Shown piece by piece: positions 1 through 9,237 of a stretch of DNA of 46,525 nt. Below the pieces are notes generated by a model that saw nothing but the letters and a program-made list of their open reading frames with translations, ran no database searches and was not told the origin of the DNA. The stretch is from Crocinitomicaceae bacterium (GTDB lineage Bacteria; Bacteroidota; Bacteroidia; Flavobacteriales_D; Crocinitomicaceae). Both the position numbers and the translations under genes were made by a program. The stretch covers positions 1-46,525 of the forward strand of contig PAQM01000001.1 in assembly GCA_002709305.1 (NCBI GenBank), in the 5' to 3' direction. The number at the start of each line of letters is the position of its first letter. The stretch's first letter is position 1.

Positions 1-272
1 ATTATCTAAATATTAGTGAAACTACTTATGATAATCTCTCTATTTTCCCAAATCCAACAAATGGTTCTATTTTTATAAAAAATGGTGATTACAAAGAGTC
101 TTTCAACGTGCAATTAATGGATATAAATGGTAAAATAATTATAAGTAAAAATAATTTAATTAAAGGAACTGAGACTACTGAAGTTAATTTAAAAACACTA
201 GAATCAGGAGTATACTTAGTTAAAGTATATAACGAGAATTCAAGTAAGATTTTTAGAATAATTAAAGAATAA
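1..272 (+). CDS. C-terminal end of a secreted protein with a type A T9SS sorting domain (partial)
   Basis: The 5' part lies outside the window; the reading frame is open from base 3 to the TAA at 270-272. The visible 89 residues carry the hallmarks of the type A Por/T9SS C-terminal sorting domain: an 'IFPNPTNGSIFI' strand, an 'VQLMDINGKII' strand, a 'LESGVYLVKVYN' strand and a basic-hydrophobic end 'SSKIFRIIKE'. Such domains direct proteins through the type IX secretion system to the cell surface, where the domain is removed or replaced by a lipid-linked anchor. The function of the passenger part cannot be known from this window. The frame is seen directly; the T9SS assignment follows from the family pattern. 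Confidence 0.82.
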   Translation, partial: YLNISETTYDNLSIFPNPTNGSIFIKNGDYKESFNVQLMDINGKIIISKNNLIKGTETTEVNLKTLESGVYLVKVYNENSSKIFRIIKE

Positions 273-308
273 TTATATTCTACCTCTTTAAAATTAAACT
301 ATAACTAT

Positions 309-830
309 ATGTTAGCACCTTTCAACTTACAAAAATGGATTGATGAAAATAGAGATTTATTAAAGCCTCCTGTTGGTAATAAAAATCTTTATGTAGAGTC
401 AGAAGATTATATAGTAATGATAGTTGCTGGTCCAAACGCTAGAAAAGACTATCATTATAATGAATCTGAAGAGCTTTTTTATCAAATTGAAGGAGATATA
501 GTTGTTAAAACTCAACAAAATGGTAAAAAAGTAGAGATTACTATTAAAGAAGGAGAAATGTTCCTCTTACCGCCTAAAGTGCCTCACTCTCCTGTTAGGC
601 CTGCCGGATCAATAGGGTTGGTTATAGAAAGAAAAAGAAGTAAAGAAGACAAAGACGGGCTTATGTGGTTTTCTGAAACTGCTAATGAATTGTTGTATGA
701 AGAATATTTTAACTTAACCAATGTTGAAAAGGATTTTTTGCCTGTTTTTAAAAGGTTTTATTCTAATGAGAAGTTAAGAACATGTCCAAAAACAGGTGAA
801 ATTATGGAAGTTGATGAACGTTTTATATAG
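309..830 (+). CDS. nbaC: 3-hydroxyanthranilate 3,4-dioxygenase, rubredoxin-site cysteines mostly lost
   Basis: Cupin-fold extradiol dioxygenase of the kynurenine branch of tryptophan breakdown. It opens 3-hydroxyanthranilate to 2-amino-3-carboxymuconate semialdehyde, the precursor of quinolinate and NAD. At 173 aa it has the usual bacterial length. Visible landmarks: the N-terminal 'NLQKWIDENRDLLKPPVGN', a substrate Arg at R45 and the iron ligands H49, E55 and H93 ('PPKVPHSP'). Bacterial members normally add a C-terminal rubredoxin-like iron site built from two CxxC pairs. Here the first pair is replaced by S122 and A125 ('WFSETAN'), and of the second only C159 remains, with T162 in the other place. 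The catalytic iron site looks intact, so activity is expected. The ATG at 309 follows the previous stop by 36 bases. No other kynurenine-pathway gene is in the window. Confidence 0.9.
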   Translation: MLAPFNLQKWIDENRDLLKPPVGNKNLYVESEDYIVMIVAGPNARKDYHYNESEELFYQIEGDIVVKTQQNGKKVEITIKEGEMFLLPPKVPHSPVRPAGSIGLVIERKRSKEDKDGLMWFSETANELLYEEYFNLTNVEKDFLPVFKRFYSNEKLRTCPKTGEIMEVDERFI

Positions 831-842
831 AATAATGAAATG

Positions 843-3800
843 TTATCTCACTAGATTAATGTGACCTACATAATTATATTCTTTGCCGTTAAAATCTGTC
901 AAATTAATTTTCCAAACATATGTGCCATCCTGACAATTTTGCCCTTTATAAGTGCCGTCCCAACCTATATTAATGTCTAGACTTTCAAAAACAAGTTCTC
1001 CCCATCTATCAAAAACTAACATCTCAAATGTATTTATATTTCCACCAATAGATAGAAATAAACTGTTAAATTCATCACTATCAGGAGTGAAAGTATTTGG
1101 AACATAAATAACTGGATTATAATAAATATATACACTATCTGAAGCTGAACAACCATTTTCATCAGTATATGAAACAACATAGAAAAAATTCTGTTCTGGA
1201 TTTGCAATTGGATTGTCACAAACAACACAACTTAAATATTCACTAGGACTCCAAATATAATCTCCTGAAGTTGCACTTGTCGCATATAATTGAATATCAT
1301 CACCATAAAAAGCTTGAACATCAGGATTTGTTTGAATAAATGGAACTGGAAATAAATCAACAAAAACAGAGTCATAACTAGTACATCCAAATTGATCAGT
1401 GCCAATAACGAAATACATTGTAGGGCTAGATGGAGATGCCAAAACCTGAGGTAAATAAGAAGAATTCAATGAGGTTGAAGGAGACCATAAATAACTCTCT
1501 GCTCCAGTAGCAGATAAATTTGCTGTTTCTCCTAGACAAATAATAGTATCATTCCATGCTGTGATTGATGGCTCTACTACAATAATTAAAATACTGTCTC
1601 GAACAGTTCCACAAGAATTAGTGAAATCACAATAATAATAAATATCATTAATTGGACTTATTACAACATTAGGACCATAAATTGTATCAATATTTATATT
1701 AGGAGACCACGAATAACTCTCTGCTCCAGACACTTCAATCTCAATAGTATCGCCAATACAAACACTAACAGAATCATCTATTATTGGTATAGGGGGTGTA
1801 TCATTAACTTCAACTAAAACACTATCTTCTAAAAAACATCCATTTAGTGTCTCAATTTCAACATTATATAGTGTAGTAACTAAAGGAGTTACTGAAGGAG
1901 TAGATGTATTTTGATTAATCATCGATGTAATTGGAGACCAAGAATAACTTATACCTCCTGTAGCAAATAAATCAACACTATTTCCTATACAAATAGATGT
2001 ATCATTAGATATAGTATTAGAATCTATATAAACTTCTAATGTAACTAAAACCGTATCAATACCACAAGTGTCTGATATTATAACCATAAAGTCTGTCGTC
2101 TGATCTATGATAGCGAGTGGATTGTATATCGTAGAATCACTTAAAAAAATTGAAGGTGACCAATCATAAAAAGCACCACCATACGCTTCAAACTCAAATG
2201 TATCACCAGGACATATAGGACTTGGAGGGGTTACAACACCTCCAATAAAATCACCAATAATTACTTCAAAGAAAACTGTATCGGAGACATAACAATTATT
2301 TGTATCAGCTGCAATCATTGTTACGTTATATTGTCCTGGACCAGGATAAAGATGTGAAGGACTCATCTCTGTTGATAATGTATTATCACCAAAATCCCAT
2401 AAGAAAGCATTTCCATTAACACTATTATTATTAAAATAAACTGAATCTGGTAAACATATAACAGGGTTTGGATCTGCAACTGCAGCTTGAATCGTACCTA
2501 ATTCAAATTTAAATGCAGCTAAATTACAATTATTGCTTGGTGCTATGTTAGACCATGCTCCAGGTGTTGTAGGAAATCCATTAGTCATAGCACCACAACT
2601 AGCACAAACAGCATGATAAATTGTGCCATCCTTATCAAATCTACTAGTGCCTCCATCAACATGATTAGCTGGTCCCGAAACACCTCCCATGTATGTTCCA
2701 TACTTTAAATAATTAGCATCTGGAGCGAGCACAGCAATATAAAAATTACTTCCATTTGTTGTAGGTTGGTATGCATCAATCGTAACAGGAAAACCATTAC
2801 TAGTCGAATTAATTGCCTGACCTCCAGTACTATTTGTTGTTCCTCCCCAACCAGATAGGTAGATATCATAACAGTCTGAAACCAAAAAGGCAGTTGGCGA
2901 AATCTCAACATGACCTGAGCCTGCTCCAATCATTGTTGTCCATTCAATTGAATTTAAATTAGAAGATAACTTTTGTATAAATTGGCCAGAATTTGCCACC
3001 CCATATAAACCTGGTGTAATTTGCCAATTAGATTCTGTTTGTCCTAATACATATACTTTATCATCTAAATCTAATTGAACGCAATAAGATTGATCATATT
3101 CATTAAGACCTAAAAAAGTTCCTGATAAGATAGCCCCAGTATTACCGTTTAGTCTTGTAATATATCCATCTGAAATTCCACCATTAAAAGATAAATCAAA
3201 CCCGGAAGAATAAGAAAGTGATGATGAATTAGTACCACCAACAAAATAAATATCTCCATTAATACTACTCTGTATAGAGTTTCCAGATTCTACACCTAAA
3301 CCACCAAAATATCCTGACCAAATTAATGATGATAAACTAGGGTTTAACTTAAAAACAACCGCATCTTGCGCACCAGACAAACTATTTTGAGGTCCTTGAA
3401 TAACAGGAAAGTCAGATGATTTTGTCGTAGAAGTAACTAAAATGTTTTCATTTTGATCAAGGATTACTTCACCGCGAAATTGATCTCCATAATTGAAGTT
3501 TAAAATACTTGAATTTAATCCATCATTACCAGACCCTCCCATAAAAGTAGAGCTTAATAAAGATGAACCATCAGCAGATAATCTAGCAACAAATAAATCA
3601 GAAGCTGGAAATGTTAATCCATTTTGAACTTCTAAACTTCCTCCTCCAAATGTGTTATCATACGCTCCAACCATAGGGAAATTAGAAGATGCTGTAACAC
3701 CTAAAATATATAATTCATTATTAGAATTACAAATCATGCTCTCAGGTAGCTCATTTGAACTCCCTCCAATAAATGTAGAATAAATTAATGCCGACCCATC

Positions 3801-4721
3801 AGCAGTAAATTTTGTAATAGAAATATCAAATCCTGGTAAACCTGTTGAACTCGCAGTGCCACCATTAAAGGATGCATCATAAGCTCCAACTGTCGTTGGA
3901 TATCCTATTCCAAAACTAATGCCACCTCCAAACAAATTACCATTAGAATCAGGGGTTGCTGTCATGCCCCAATTGTCAGAAGTAGCACCGGTGAAAGTCG
4001 AAAAAGTTAGTGTAGGGTCAATAATTAATTTCTGAGATGTATCATATCCATCAGGGAAAACAAAAGTTAATTCATCACCTACAAGTTTAAATTGAACATT
4101 TACTGATTTTTTAACCCCTAATTCTGTTTCTGTCCATGCAGCTAGATTAGATTCAATAATCTCACCAAAACGATTACATATATGCAAATTACCATCATCA
4201 TCCAAATATAAATTAGACTGACCTTTATAATCTAATCGAATTTGATTAACATTAGTAAAAGGATTAATAATAAAAGAATACTTAAAACCATCATCCCCAT
4301 TAATAAGCATATCTATACCATCATAATAATTGTATAGTCTAACTGTTTTATAACCATGTATATGACCAAACCAATTTTCAGGATTATTACCTAATATATA
4401 GTTATTATAAAATGATGACGAATCTGAAACATAACTACTTCCATCCCAGGATGAACCTAAAAATTTGGTTTTAATTACATGCCCCATAAATGATTCATTA
4501 TTATCTTCTAAATGGCTTTCATGTCCTTCTATATGTTTACCACCATTACTTAAAGAATAAGTAAAGCCATCTTCTTCAATAAAAAAATCACCTTGTAATA
4601 AATCAATTTTAAAAAAAACATTCTTCACCCATTGCCCTCTATTAGGATATAACCAAGCATCTTGCCCTAAGACATTACTATAAATAGAAATAAATAAAAA
4701 TATTTTAAGAAAAACTCTCAT
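843..4721 (-). CDS. large secreted SBBP-repeat/PKD protein with type B T9SS sorting domain
   Basis: A 1292-aa surface or secreted protein. It starts with a signal peptide ('MRVFLKIFLFISIYSNVLGQ'), then a DUF7948-like domain ('YPNRGQWVKNVFFK', about residues 25-235). Next come propeller-type SBBP repeats (about 240-740) with recurring 'YSTFIGGSSNE'-like blade motifs. One PKD domain follows ('FLWDFGDNTLSTEMSP', near 780), then about five degenerate Ig/PKD-like repeats with a 'YSWSP' core, each opened by a CxGD/CxGE-type cysteine. The end 'VPNTFTPDSDEFN...FDRWGELVFES...WDGTYKGQNCQDGTYVWKI' is the CHU_C/gliding-motility-associated type B sorting domain. T9SS export is therefore expected; the ligand or substrate is unknown. 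The gene converges on the dioxygenase gene with a 12-base gap and stands alone on its strand. ATG at 4719-4721. Confidence 0.88.
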   Translation of the reverse strand: MRVFLKIFLFISIYSNVLGQDAWLYPNRGQWVKNVFFKIDLLQGDFFIEEDGFTYSLSNGGKHIEGHESHLEDNNESFMGHVIKTKFLGSSWDGSSYVSDSSSFYNNYILGNNPENWFGHIHGYKTVRLYNYYDGIDMLINGDDGFKYSFIINPFTNVNQIRLDYKGQSNLYLDDDGNLHICNRFGEIIESNLAAWTETELGVKKSVNVQFKLVGDELTFVFPDGYDTSQKLIIDPTLTFSTFTGATSDNWGMTATPDSNGNLFGGGISFGIGYPTTVGAYDASFNGGTASSTGLPGFDISITKFTADGSALIYSTFIGGSSNELPESMICNSNNELYILGVTASSNFPMVGAYDNTFGGGSLEVQNGLTFPASDLFVARLSADGSSLLSSTFMGGSGNDGLNSSILNFNYGDQFRGEVILDQNENILVTSTTKSSDFPVIQGPQNSLSGAQDAVVFKLNPSLSSLIWSGYFGGLGVESGNSIQSSINGDIYFVGGTNSSSLSYSSGFDLSFNGGISDGYITRLNGNTGAILSGTFLGLNEYDQSYCVQLDLDDKVYVLGQTESNWQITPGLYGVANSGQFIQKLSSNLNSIEWTTMIGAGSGHVEISPTAFLVSDCYDIYLSGWGGTTNSTGGQAINSTSNGFPVTIDAYQPTTNGSNFYIAVLAPDANYLKYGTYMGGVSGPANHVDGGTSRFDKDGTIYHAVCASCGAMTNGFPTTPGAWSNIAPSNNCNLAAFKFELGTIQAAVADPNPVICLPDSVYFNNNSVNGNAFLWDFGDNTLSTEMSPSHLYPGPGQYNVTMIAADTNNCYVSDTVFFEVIIGDFIGGVVTPPSPICPGDTFEFEAYGGAFYDWSPSIFLSDSTIYNPLAIIDQTTDFMVIISDTCGIDTVLVTLEVYIDSNTISNDTSICIGNSVDLFATGGISYSWSPITSMINQNTSTPSVTPLVTTLYNVEIETLNGCFLEDSVLVEVNDTPPIPIIDDSVSVCIGDTIEIEVSGAESYSWSPNINIDTIYGPNVVISPINDIYYYCDFTNSCGTVRDSILIIVVEPSITAWNDTIICLGETANLSATGAESYLWSPSTSLNSSYLPQVLASPSSPTMYFVIGTDQFGCTSYDSVFVDLFPVPFIQTNPDVQAFYGDDIQLYATSATSGDYIWSPSEYLSCVVCDNPIANPEQNFFYVVSYTDENGCSASDSVYIYYNPVIYVPNTFTPDSDEFNSLFLSIGGNINTFEMLVFDRWGELVFESLDINIGWDGTYKGQNCQDGTYVWKINLTDFNGKEYNYVGHINLVR

Positions 4722-4871
4722 TTATGTTGAAATTACAATAAAAAAAAAACTCTTCTAAGCAATAAACAGAAATACATATATATTTGAATGTATATTATAC
4801 AAATAAGTCGCAGAAAGGACTTATAAGGTTGCCTTTTAATAGAGACAATAAATTAAGGTGTAATCTTAACA

Positions 4872-4901
4872 TTGATGGTCGATTTATTATATTTAAATTT
4901 G
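4872..4901 (+). promoter_or_regulatory. putative promoter of the PurF-like/histidine kinase/gpmI operon
   Basis: TTG at 4872-4874 and TAAATTTG at 4894-4901 are separated by 19 bases, matching the Bacteroidetes -33/-7 pattern. The -7 element ends 26 bases before the ATG at 4928. A second TATATTTG lies at 4779-4786, so there may be two starts. This is a pattern match only. Confidence 0.4.
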
Positions 4902-4927
4902 TATAAAAATATATAGAGAATCAAATA

Positions 4928-6829
4928 ATGAGTGATGCAATAAAACACGAATGTGGTATAGCACTTTTGAGATTAAAAAAACCATTAGAGTATTATTTTA
5001 ATAAGTACCAAACACCATTTTATGGGCTAAATAAGTTACACTTACTAATGGAAAAGCAGCACAACCGAGGTCAAGATGGTGCTGGTGTGGCAAACATAAA
5101 ATTGGACATGTCTCCTGGTGAACGATACATCTCTAGATACCGCTCTATTGATAATAAACCAATTGAAGATATATTTGATTATATAAACAGTAAGTTCATA
5201 GAAGTCAGTAAATATAATCCTAAATTACTTACAGATGTAAATTACTTAAAAAAGAACTTTGGCTTTACCGGTGAATTATTTTTAGGTCATTTAAGATATG
5301 GAACATTTGGTAAGAATTCTATTGAAAATTGCCATCCATTTTTAAGACAAAATAATTGGATTACTAGAAATTTAGTTGTTGCAGGAAATTTTAATCTAAC
5401 AAATGTGGATGAATTATTTGATGTACTGTTAAACATAGGACAACACCCTAAAGAAAAATCAGATACTGTAACTGTGTTAGAAAAAATTGGCCATTTTTTA
5501 GATAATGAAAACAGTGAGTTATATAATAAATTAAAACCTCAAGGATATTCAAATTGTGAAATTTATAAAAAAATAGCTTCGGAATTAGAAATTGATAAAA
5601 TACTAAAACGTGCTTCTGAAGATTGGGATGGAGGATATGCTATGGCAGGGTTGTTTGGACATGGTGATGCTTTTGTATTAAGAGATCCTTCTGGTATTCG
5701 CCCTGCATATTTTTATGACGATGATGAGGTTTGTGTAGTAACATCAGAACGCCCTGTAATTCAAACAGCTTTTAATGTCAAATCAAATAAAATTAAGGAG
5801 TTAAAACCTGGACATGCTTTAATAATAAAGAAAAATAGTTCGGTAGAAGAAACTTTAATAAACAAACCAAAAGAACATTTAAAATGTTCTTTTGAACGCA
5901 TATATTTTTCAAGAGGTAGTGACAGTGATATATATAAAGAAAGGAAACAACTTGGAAAAAACATTGTACCTCAAGTAATAAAATCGATTAATAATGATTT
6001 CGAAAATACTGTTTTCTCTTTTATTCCAAACACAGCAGAAGTTTCATTTTATGGTCTAATAAAAGGACTAGAAAATCATTTAAATGAAGAAAAAATAAAA
6101 CAAATTAATTCATTAGGAGCTAATCCTAACTCTGAAAAAGTTCGTGAAATTATTATGCAAAGAGCACGTATTGAAAAAATTGCAATTAAGGATGCTAAAC
6201 TCAGAACTTTTATTACTGAAGATGACTCAAGAGATGACCTTGTGACTCATATTTATGATATCACCTATGGATCTATCAAGCCTCACACTGATAATCTTGT
6301 TATTATTGATGATAGTATTGTTCGTGGTACAACATTAAAACAATCAATTCTTAGAATGTTGGATCGCTTAGAACCGAAAAAAATAATTATTGTATCTTCA
6401 GCACCTCAAATTCGTTATCCAGATTGTTATGGAATTGATATGGCTAAGTTAGGAGACTTTATTGCGTTTGAAGCTGCAATAGCGCTCCTTAAAGAACGAA
6501 ATAAGGGCCATATAATTGAAGAGGTATATGAACAGTGTAAAGAAGAAGAAAATAATTCTACAACTGAAGTTAAAAATCACGTCCAAAAAATTTATAGTTC
6601 ATTCACAAATGATGAAATTTCTTTAAAGATTAGTGAATTACTTACTCCTGAATGTATCTCTAGTGAAGTCAATATTATCTATCAAACAGTTGAGAACCTT
6701 CACATAGCTTGCCCTAATAACAAAGGAGACTGGTATTTTACAGGTAACTATCCGACAATTGGAGGGAACAAAGTTGTAAACAAAGCATTCATTAATTGGA
6801 AGGAGAATAAAAACGAACGTGCCTATTAA
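4928..6829 (+). CDS. long PurF-type amidophosphoribosyltransferase (class II glutamine amidotransferase + PRTase)
   Basis: The architecture is that of the enzyme that makes 5-phosphoribosylamine from PRPP and glutamine in purine synthesis. An N-terminal Ntn glutaminase half is seen in 'HECGIAL', 'QHNRGQDGAGVA', 'HLRYGTFG' and 'RDPSGIRPAYFY'. A phosphoribosyltransferase half carries the PRPP loop 'VIIDDSIVRGTT' (about residues 458-469). The candidate nucleophile is C9, so removal of an eight-residue propeptide would be needed, as known for some PurF enzymes. At 633 aa it is well above the classical 470-510, with inserts and a C-terminal extension ending in 'GNYPTIGGNKVVNKAFINW'. The usual NGNLTN motif reads 'GNFNLTN'. 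I know this as a Bacteroidetes-type PurF-like protein; whether it is the main PurF or a paralogue cannot be decided here. It leads an operon, 8 bases before the kinase gene. Confidence 0.85.
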   Translation: MSDAIKHECGIALLRLKKPLEYYFNKYQTPFYGLNKLHLLMEKQHNRGQDGAGVANIKLDMSPGERYISRYRSIDNKPIEDIFDYINSKFIEVSKYNPKLLTDVNYLKKNFGFTGELFLGHLRYGTFGKNSIENCHPFLRQNNWITRNLVVAGNFNLTNVDELFDVLLNIGQHPKEKSDTVTVLEKIGHFLDNENSELYNKLKPQGYSNCEIYKKIASELEIDKILKRASEDWDGGYAMAGLFGHGDAFVLRDPSGIRPAYFYDDDEVCVVTSERPVIQTAFNVKSNKIKELKPGHALIIKKNSSVEETLINKPKEHLKCSFERIYFSRGSDSDIYKERKQLGKNIVPQVIKSINNDFENTVFSFIPNTAEVSFYGLIKGLENHLNEEKIKQINSLGANPNSEKVREIIMQRARIEKIAIKDAKLRTFITEDDSRDDLVTHIYDITYGSIKPHTDNLVIIDDSIVRGTTLKQSILRMLDRLEPKKIIIVSSAPQIRYPDCYGIDMAKLGDFIAFEAAIALLKERNKGHIIEEVYEQCKEEENNSTTEVKNHVQKIYSSFTNDEISLKISELLTPECISSEVNIIYQTVENLHIACPNNKGDWYFTGNYPTIGGNKVVNKAFINWKENKNERAY

Positions 6830-6837
6830 AGACAAAA

Positions 6838-7734
6838 ATGAATAAGCGCACAGCAATCATATTTTATATTCTAAGTATATACGTTATTATTCAATTTATT
6901 TGGTGGGGATATCATTTAATAGAACTAACTCAAGAACTAGTACAGAAAGATGAACTAATTTCAAAGCGTGTGACGATGATTATGGGAGAAGGCACTGTCT
7001 TCTTAGTAATTTTATTCCTTGGTATATGGCAGATTAGACGTTCTATCTATAGAGAATTAAGGTTATCTGAACGTCAAAACAATTTTCTTTTATCTGTGAC
7101 ACACGAACTGAAAACACCACTAGCTGCTAATAAACTTTATATCCAGACTATAAACAAAAGAGAACTATCAAAAGATCAACAAAATGATCTATTAAGAAAA
7201 GCAATAGATGAAAATAGAAGATTAGAAAATATGATTGATAATATTCTAAATGCATCCCGTTTAGAAAATAATGCACTAAGTATCGAAAAAGAAAAATTTA
7301 ACTTAAATACACTCATCAAAGAAATTATTACCCGTTTTAACACATTTAATAATAAAAAAATTATTGAAGCAATATTAACAGAAAATATTGATTGTTTTGG
7401 GGATAAATTTATGATTGAAACTATATTAAATAACTTAATCGAGAATGCATTAAAATATGCAGGTGTAGAACATAAAATTACAGTTTATGCAACAGTCAAA
7501 AAAAAGATGATTTGCTTTGGTGTAAAAGATCTTGGGCCTGGTATAAGAAAGGATTTAAGGTCTCGTATTTTTGAAAAGTTTTATCGTATCGGAAGTGAAG
7601 AAATACGAAGTCAAAAAGGATCTGGACTCGGATTGTTTATTGTTTCTGAATTAGTTAAAATGCATAAAGGAGAATTACTTTGCCTTGAAAATATTCCTAA
7701 TGGTAGTAATTTTGAAATAAATATTCCAAAATGA
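6838..7734 (+). CDS. sensor histidine kinase, membrane-bound
   Basis: 298 aa. Two membrane segments (about residues 6-26 and 50-66) flank a very short periplasmic loop of some 25 residues, so it is unlikely to hold a folded sensor domain. The HisKA H-box is 'SVTHELKTPLAANK' with phospho-acceptor H89. The HATPase domain shows the N-box 'NNLIENALKYAG', G1 'DLGPGIRKD', F-box 'RIFEKFYRIG' and G2 'GSGLGLFIVSEL'. All motifs for autophosphorylation are present. No response regulator is adjacent; the only one in the window is 38 kb away on the other strand and is of LuxR type. The gene is 8 bases after the PurF-like gene, and its stop overlaps the gpmI start by four bases (ATGA), so the three are probably co-transcribed and translationally coupled. 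Confidence 0.93.
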   Translation: MNKRTAIIFYILSIYVIIQFIWWGYHLIELTQELVQKDELISKRVTMIMGEGTVFLVILFLGIWQIRRSIYRELRLSERQNNFLLSVTHELKTPLAANKLYIQTINKRELSKDQQNDLLRKAIDENRRLENMIDNILNASRLENNALSIEKEKFNLNTLIKEIITRFNTFNNKKIIEAILTENIDCFGDKFMIETILNNLIENALKYAGVEHKITVYATVKKKMICFGVKDLGPGIRKDLRSRIFEKFYRIGSEEIRSQKGSGLGLFIVSELVKMHKGELLCLENIPNGSNFEINIPK

Positions 7735-9236
7735 CAAATAATATAGGATTAATAATTTTAGATGGATGGGGTATCGGAGATAAGTCTAGGTCAGATGCTA
7801 TATATAATTCAAAAACCCCATTTATGGATAGCTTAATGACAAACTATCCGAATGCAACTCTATTAACTAGCGGGAAATATGTTGGATTGCCTGAAAATCA
7901 AATGGGAAATTCAGAAGTAGGTCATTTAAACATTGGAGCTGGTCGAATTGTATACCAAGAGTTAACAAGAATTAATAAATCCATTGTAGATAAAACTTTT
8001 TTCAAAAATAAACTGTTAGTCAATGCTTTTCAGAAAGCAAAAAAAGAAAATGTATCAATTCATTTTATAGGACTTGTATCAAGAGGAGGTGTTCATAGTT
8101 CACAAGAGCATTTATATGCGCTAACTGAAATGGCGAATGATTATAATATAAAAAAATCTTATATCCATGCTTTCACTGATGGGAGAGACTGTGACCCAAA
8201 AAGTGGATTACGATTCATTAAAGAATTAGAAAAAAAAATCAGCAAATCAAATACAGAAATAGCTTCTGTCATTGGAAGATATTTTGCTATGGATAGAGAC
8301 AATCGCTGGGAGAGAATAAAAAAAGCATATGATCTAATGGTTTATGGTAAGGGCGAATCTTATAACACCGCATCTGAAGCTATTCAACTATCTTATGCTA
8401 AAAATATAACCGATGAATTTATTGAACCAACCATAATTAATTCAAAAGGTACAATAAAGCCTAAAGATATTGTTGTATGCTTTAATTTTAGAACTGACAG
8501 ACCAAGACAAATATCTATAGCCCTAACACAAAAAAACTTTGAAAATTACGAAATGAAAAAATTGGACATTGATTATTATACTATGACCAATTATGATAAA
8601 AGATTTAAAAATATTAATGTAATCTTCGAAAAAGAGAACATATCTCAAACATTAGGTGAGGTTCTTTCAAAGAGTAATAAAACACAAACACGTATTGCTG
8701 AAACAGAAAAATATCCTCATGTTACTTTTTTCTTTAATGGAGGAAGAGAGATTGAATTTAAAGGTGAAAAAAGAATCTTAATAAATTCTCCAAAAGTAGA
8801 CACATACGATTTACAACCAGAAATGAGTGCTAATGAAGTAACGGAGAAAATTATAAAAGATATAAAATTAAATAAACCAAATTTTATCTGCCTAAACTTT
8901 GCAAACCCAGACATGGTAGGTCATACAGGCGTTTACAAGGCGATTATTAAAGCAGTCGAAACAGTTGACAAATGTCTTAAAAAAATCGTAGAAATCGGTA
9001 TTAAAAATAATTATGAATTTTTAATTATTGCGGATCATGGAAATGCTGACTTTGCTATTAATATTGATGAGACTCCTAATACTTCACATTCATTAAACCC
9101 TGTACCTATTATCCATGTTACTAAAGAAAAAGATACTTCTATTAAAAATGGGATTTTAGCAGATATTGCGCCGACAATTTTATCAAGATTTAGTATAGAG
9201 CAACCAATCGAAATGACAGGTAAGATTTTAATTTAA
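7731..9236 (+). CDS. gpmI: 2,3-bisphosphoglycerate-independent phosphoglycerate mutase
   Basis: Interconverts 3- and 2-phosphoglycerate in glycolysis and gluconeogenesis through a phosphoserine intermediate, using two Mn ions. 501 aa, near the usual 510. Metal and catalytic landmarks of the alkaline-phosphatase superfamily: D11 in 'LILDGWGIGD', the phosphorylated serine S61 in 'MGNSEVGHLNIGAGR', 'HAFTDGRDCDP', 'GRYFAMDRDNRWERI', 'NFRTDRPRQIS', 'NFANPDMVGHTG', 'IIADHGNAD' and 'TSHSLNPVP'. The start overlaps the kinase stop (ATGA at 7731-7734). It ends one base before the converging heptose-adenylyltransferase gene, leaving no room for a separate terminator. Confidence 0.97.
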   Translation: MTNNIGLIILDGWGIGDKSRSDAIYNSKTPFMDSLMTNYPNATLLTSGKYVGLPENQMGNSEVGHLNIGAGRIVYQELTRINKSIVDKTFFKNKLLVNAFQKAKKENVSIHFIGLVSRGGVHSSQEHLYALTEMANDYNIKKSYIHAFTDGRDCDPKSGLRFIKELEKKISKSNTEIASVIGRYFAMDRDNRWERIKKAYDLMVYGKGESYNTASEAIQLSYAKNITDEFIEPTIINSKGTIKPKDIVVCFNFRTDRPRQISIALTQKNFENYEMKKLDIDYYTMTNYDKRFKNINVIFEKENISQTLGEVLSKSNKTQTRIAETEKYPHVTFFFNGGREIEFKGEKRILINSPKVDTYDLQPEMSANEVTEKIIKDIKLNKPNFICLNFANPDMVGHTGVYKAIIKAVETVDKCLKKIVEIGIKNNYEFLIIADHGNADFAINIDETPNTSHSLNPVPIIHVTKEKDTSIKNGILADIAPTILSRFSIEQPIEMTGKILI

Positions 9237-9237
9237 A

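Noticed and set aside
4722-4927. A small RNA or tRNA in the 206-base gap
   Set aside because: No cloverleaf, no T-loop-like GTTCGA and no strong stem was seen; only promoter-like elements are present.
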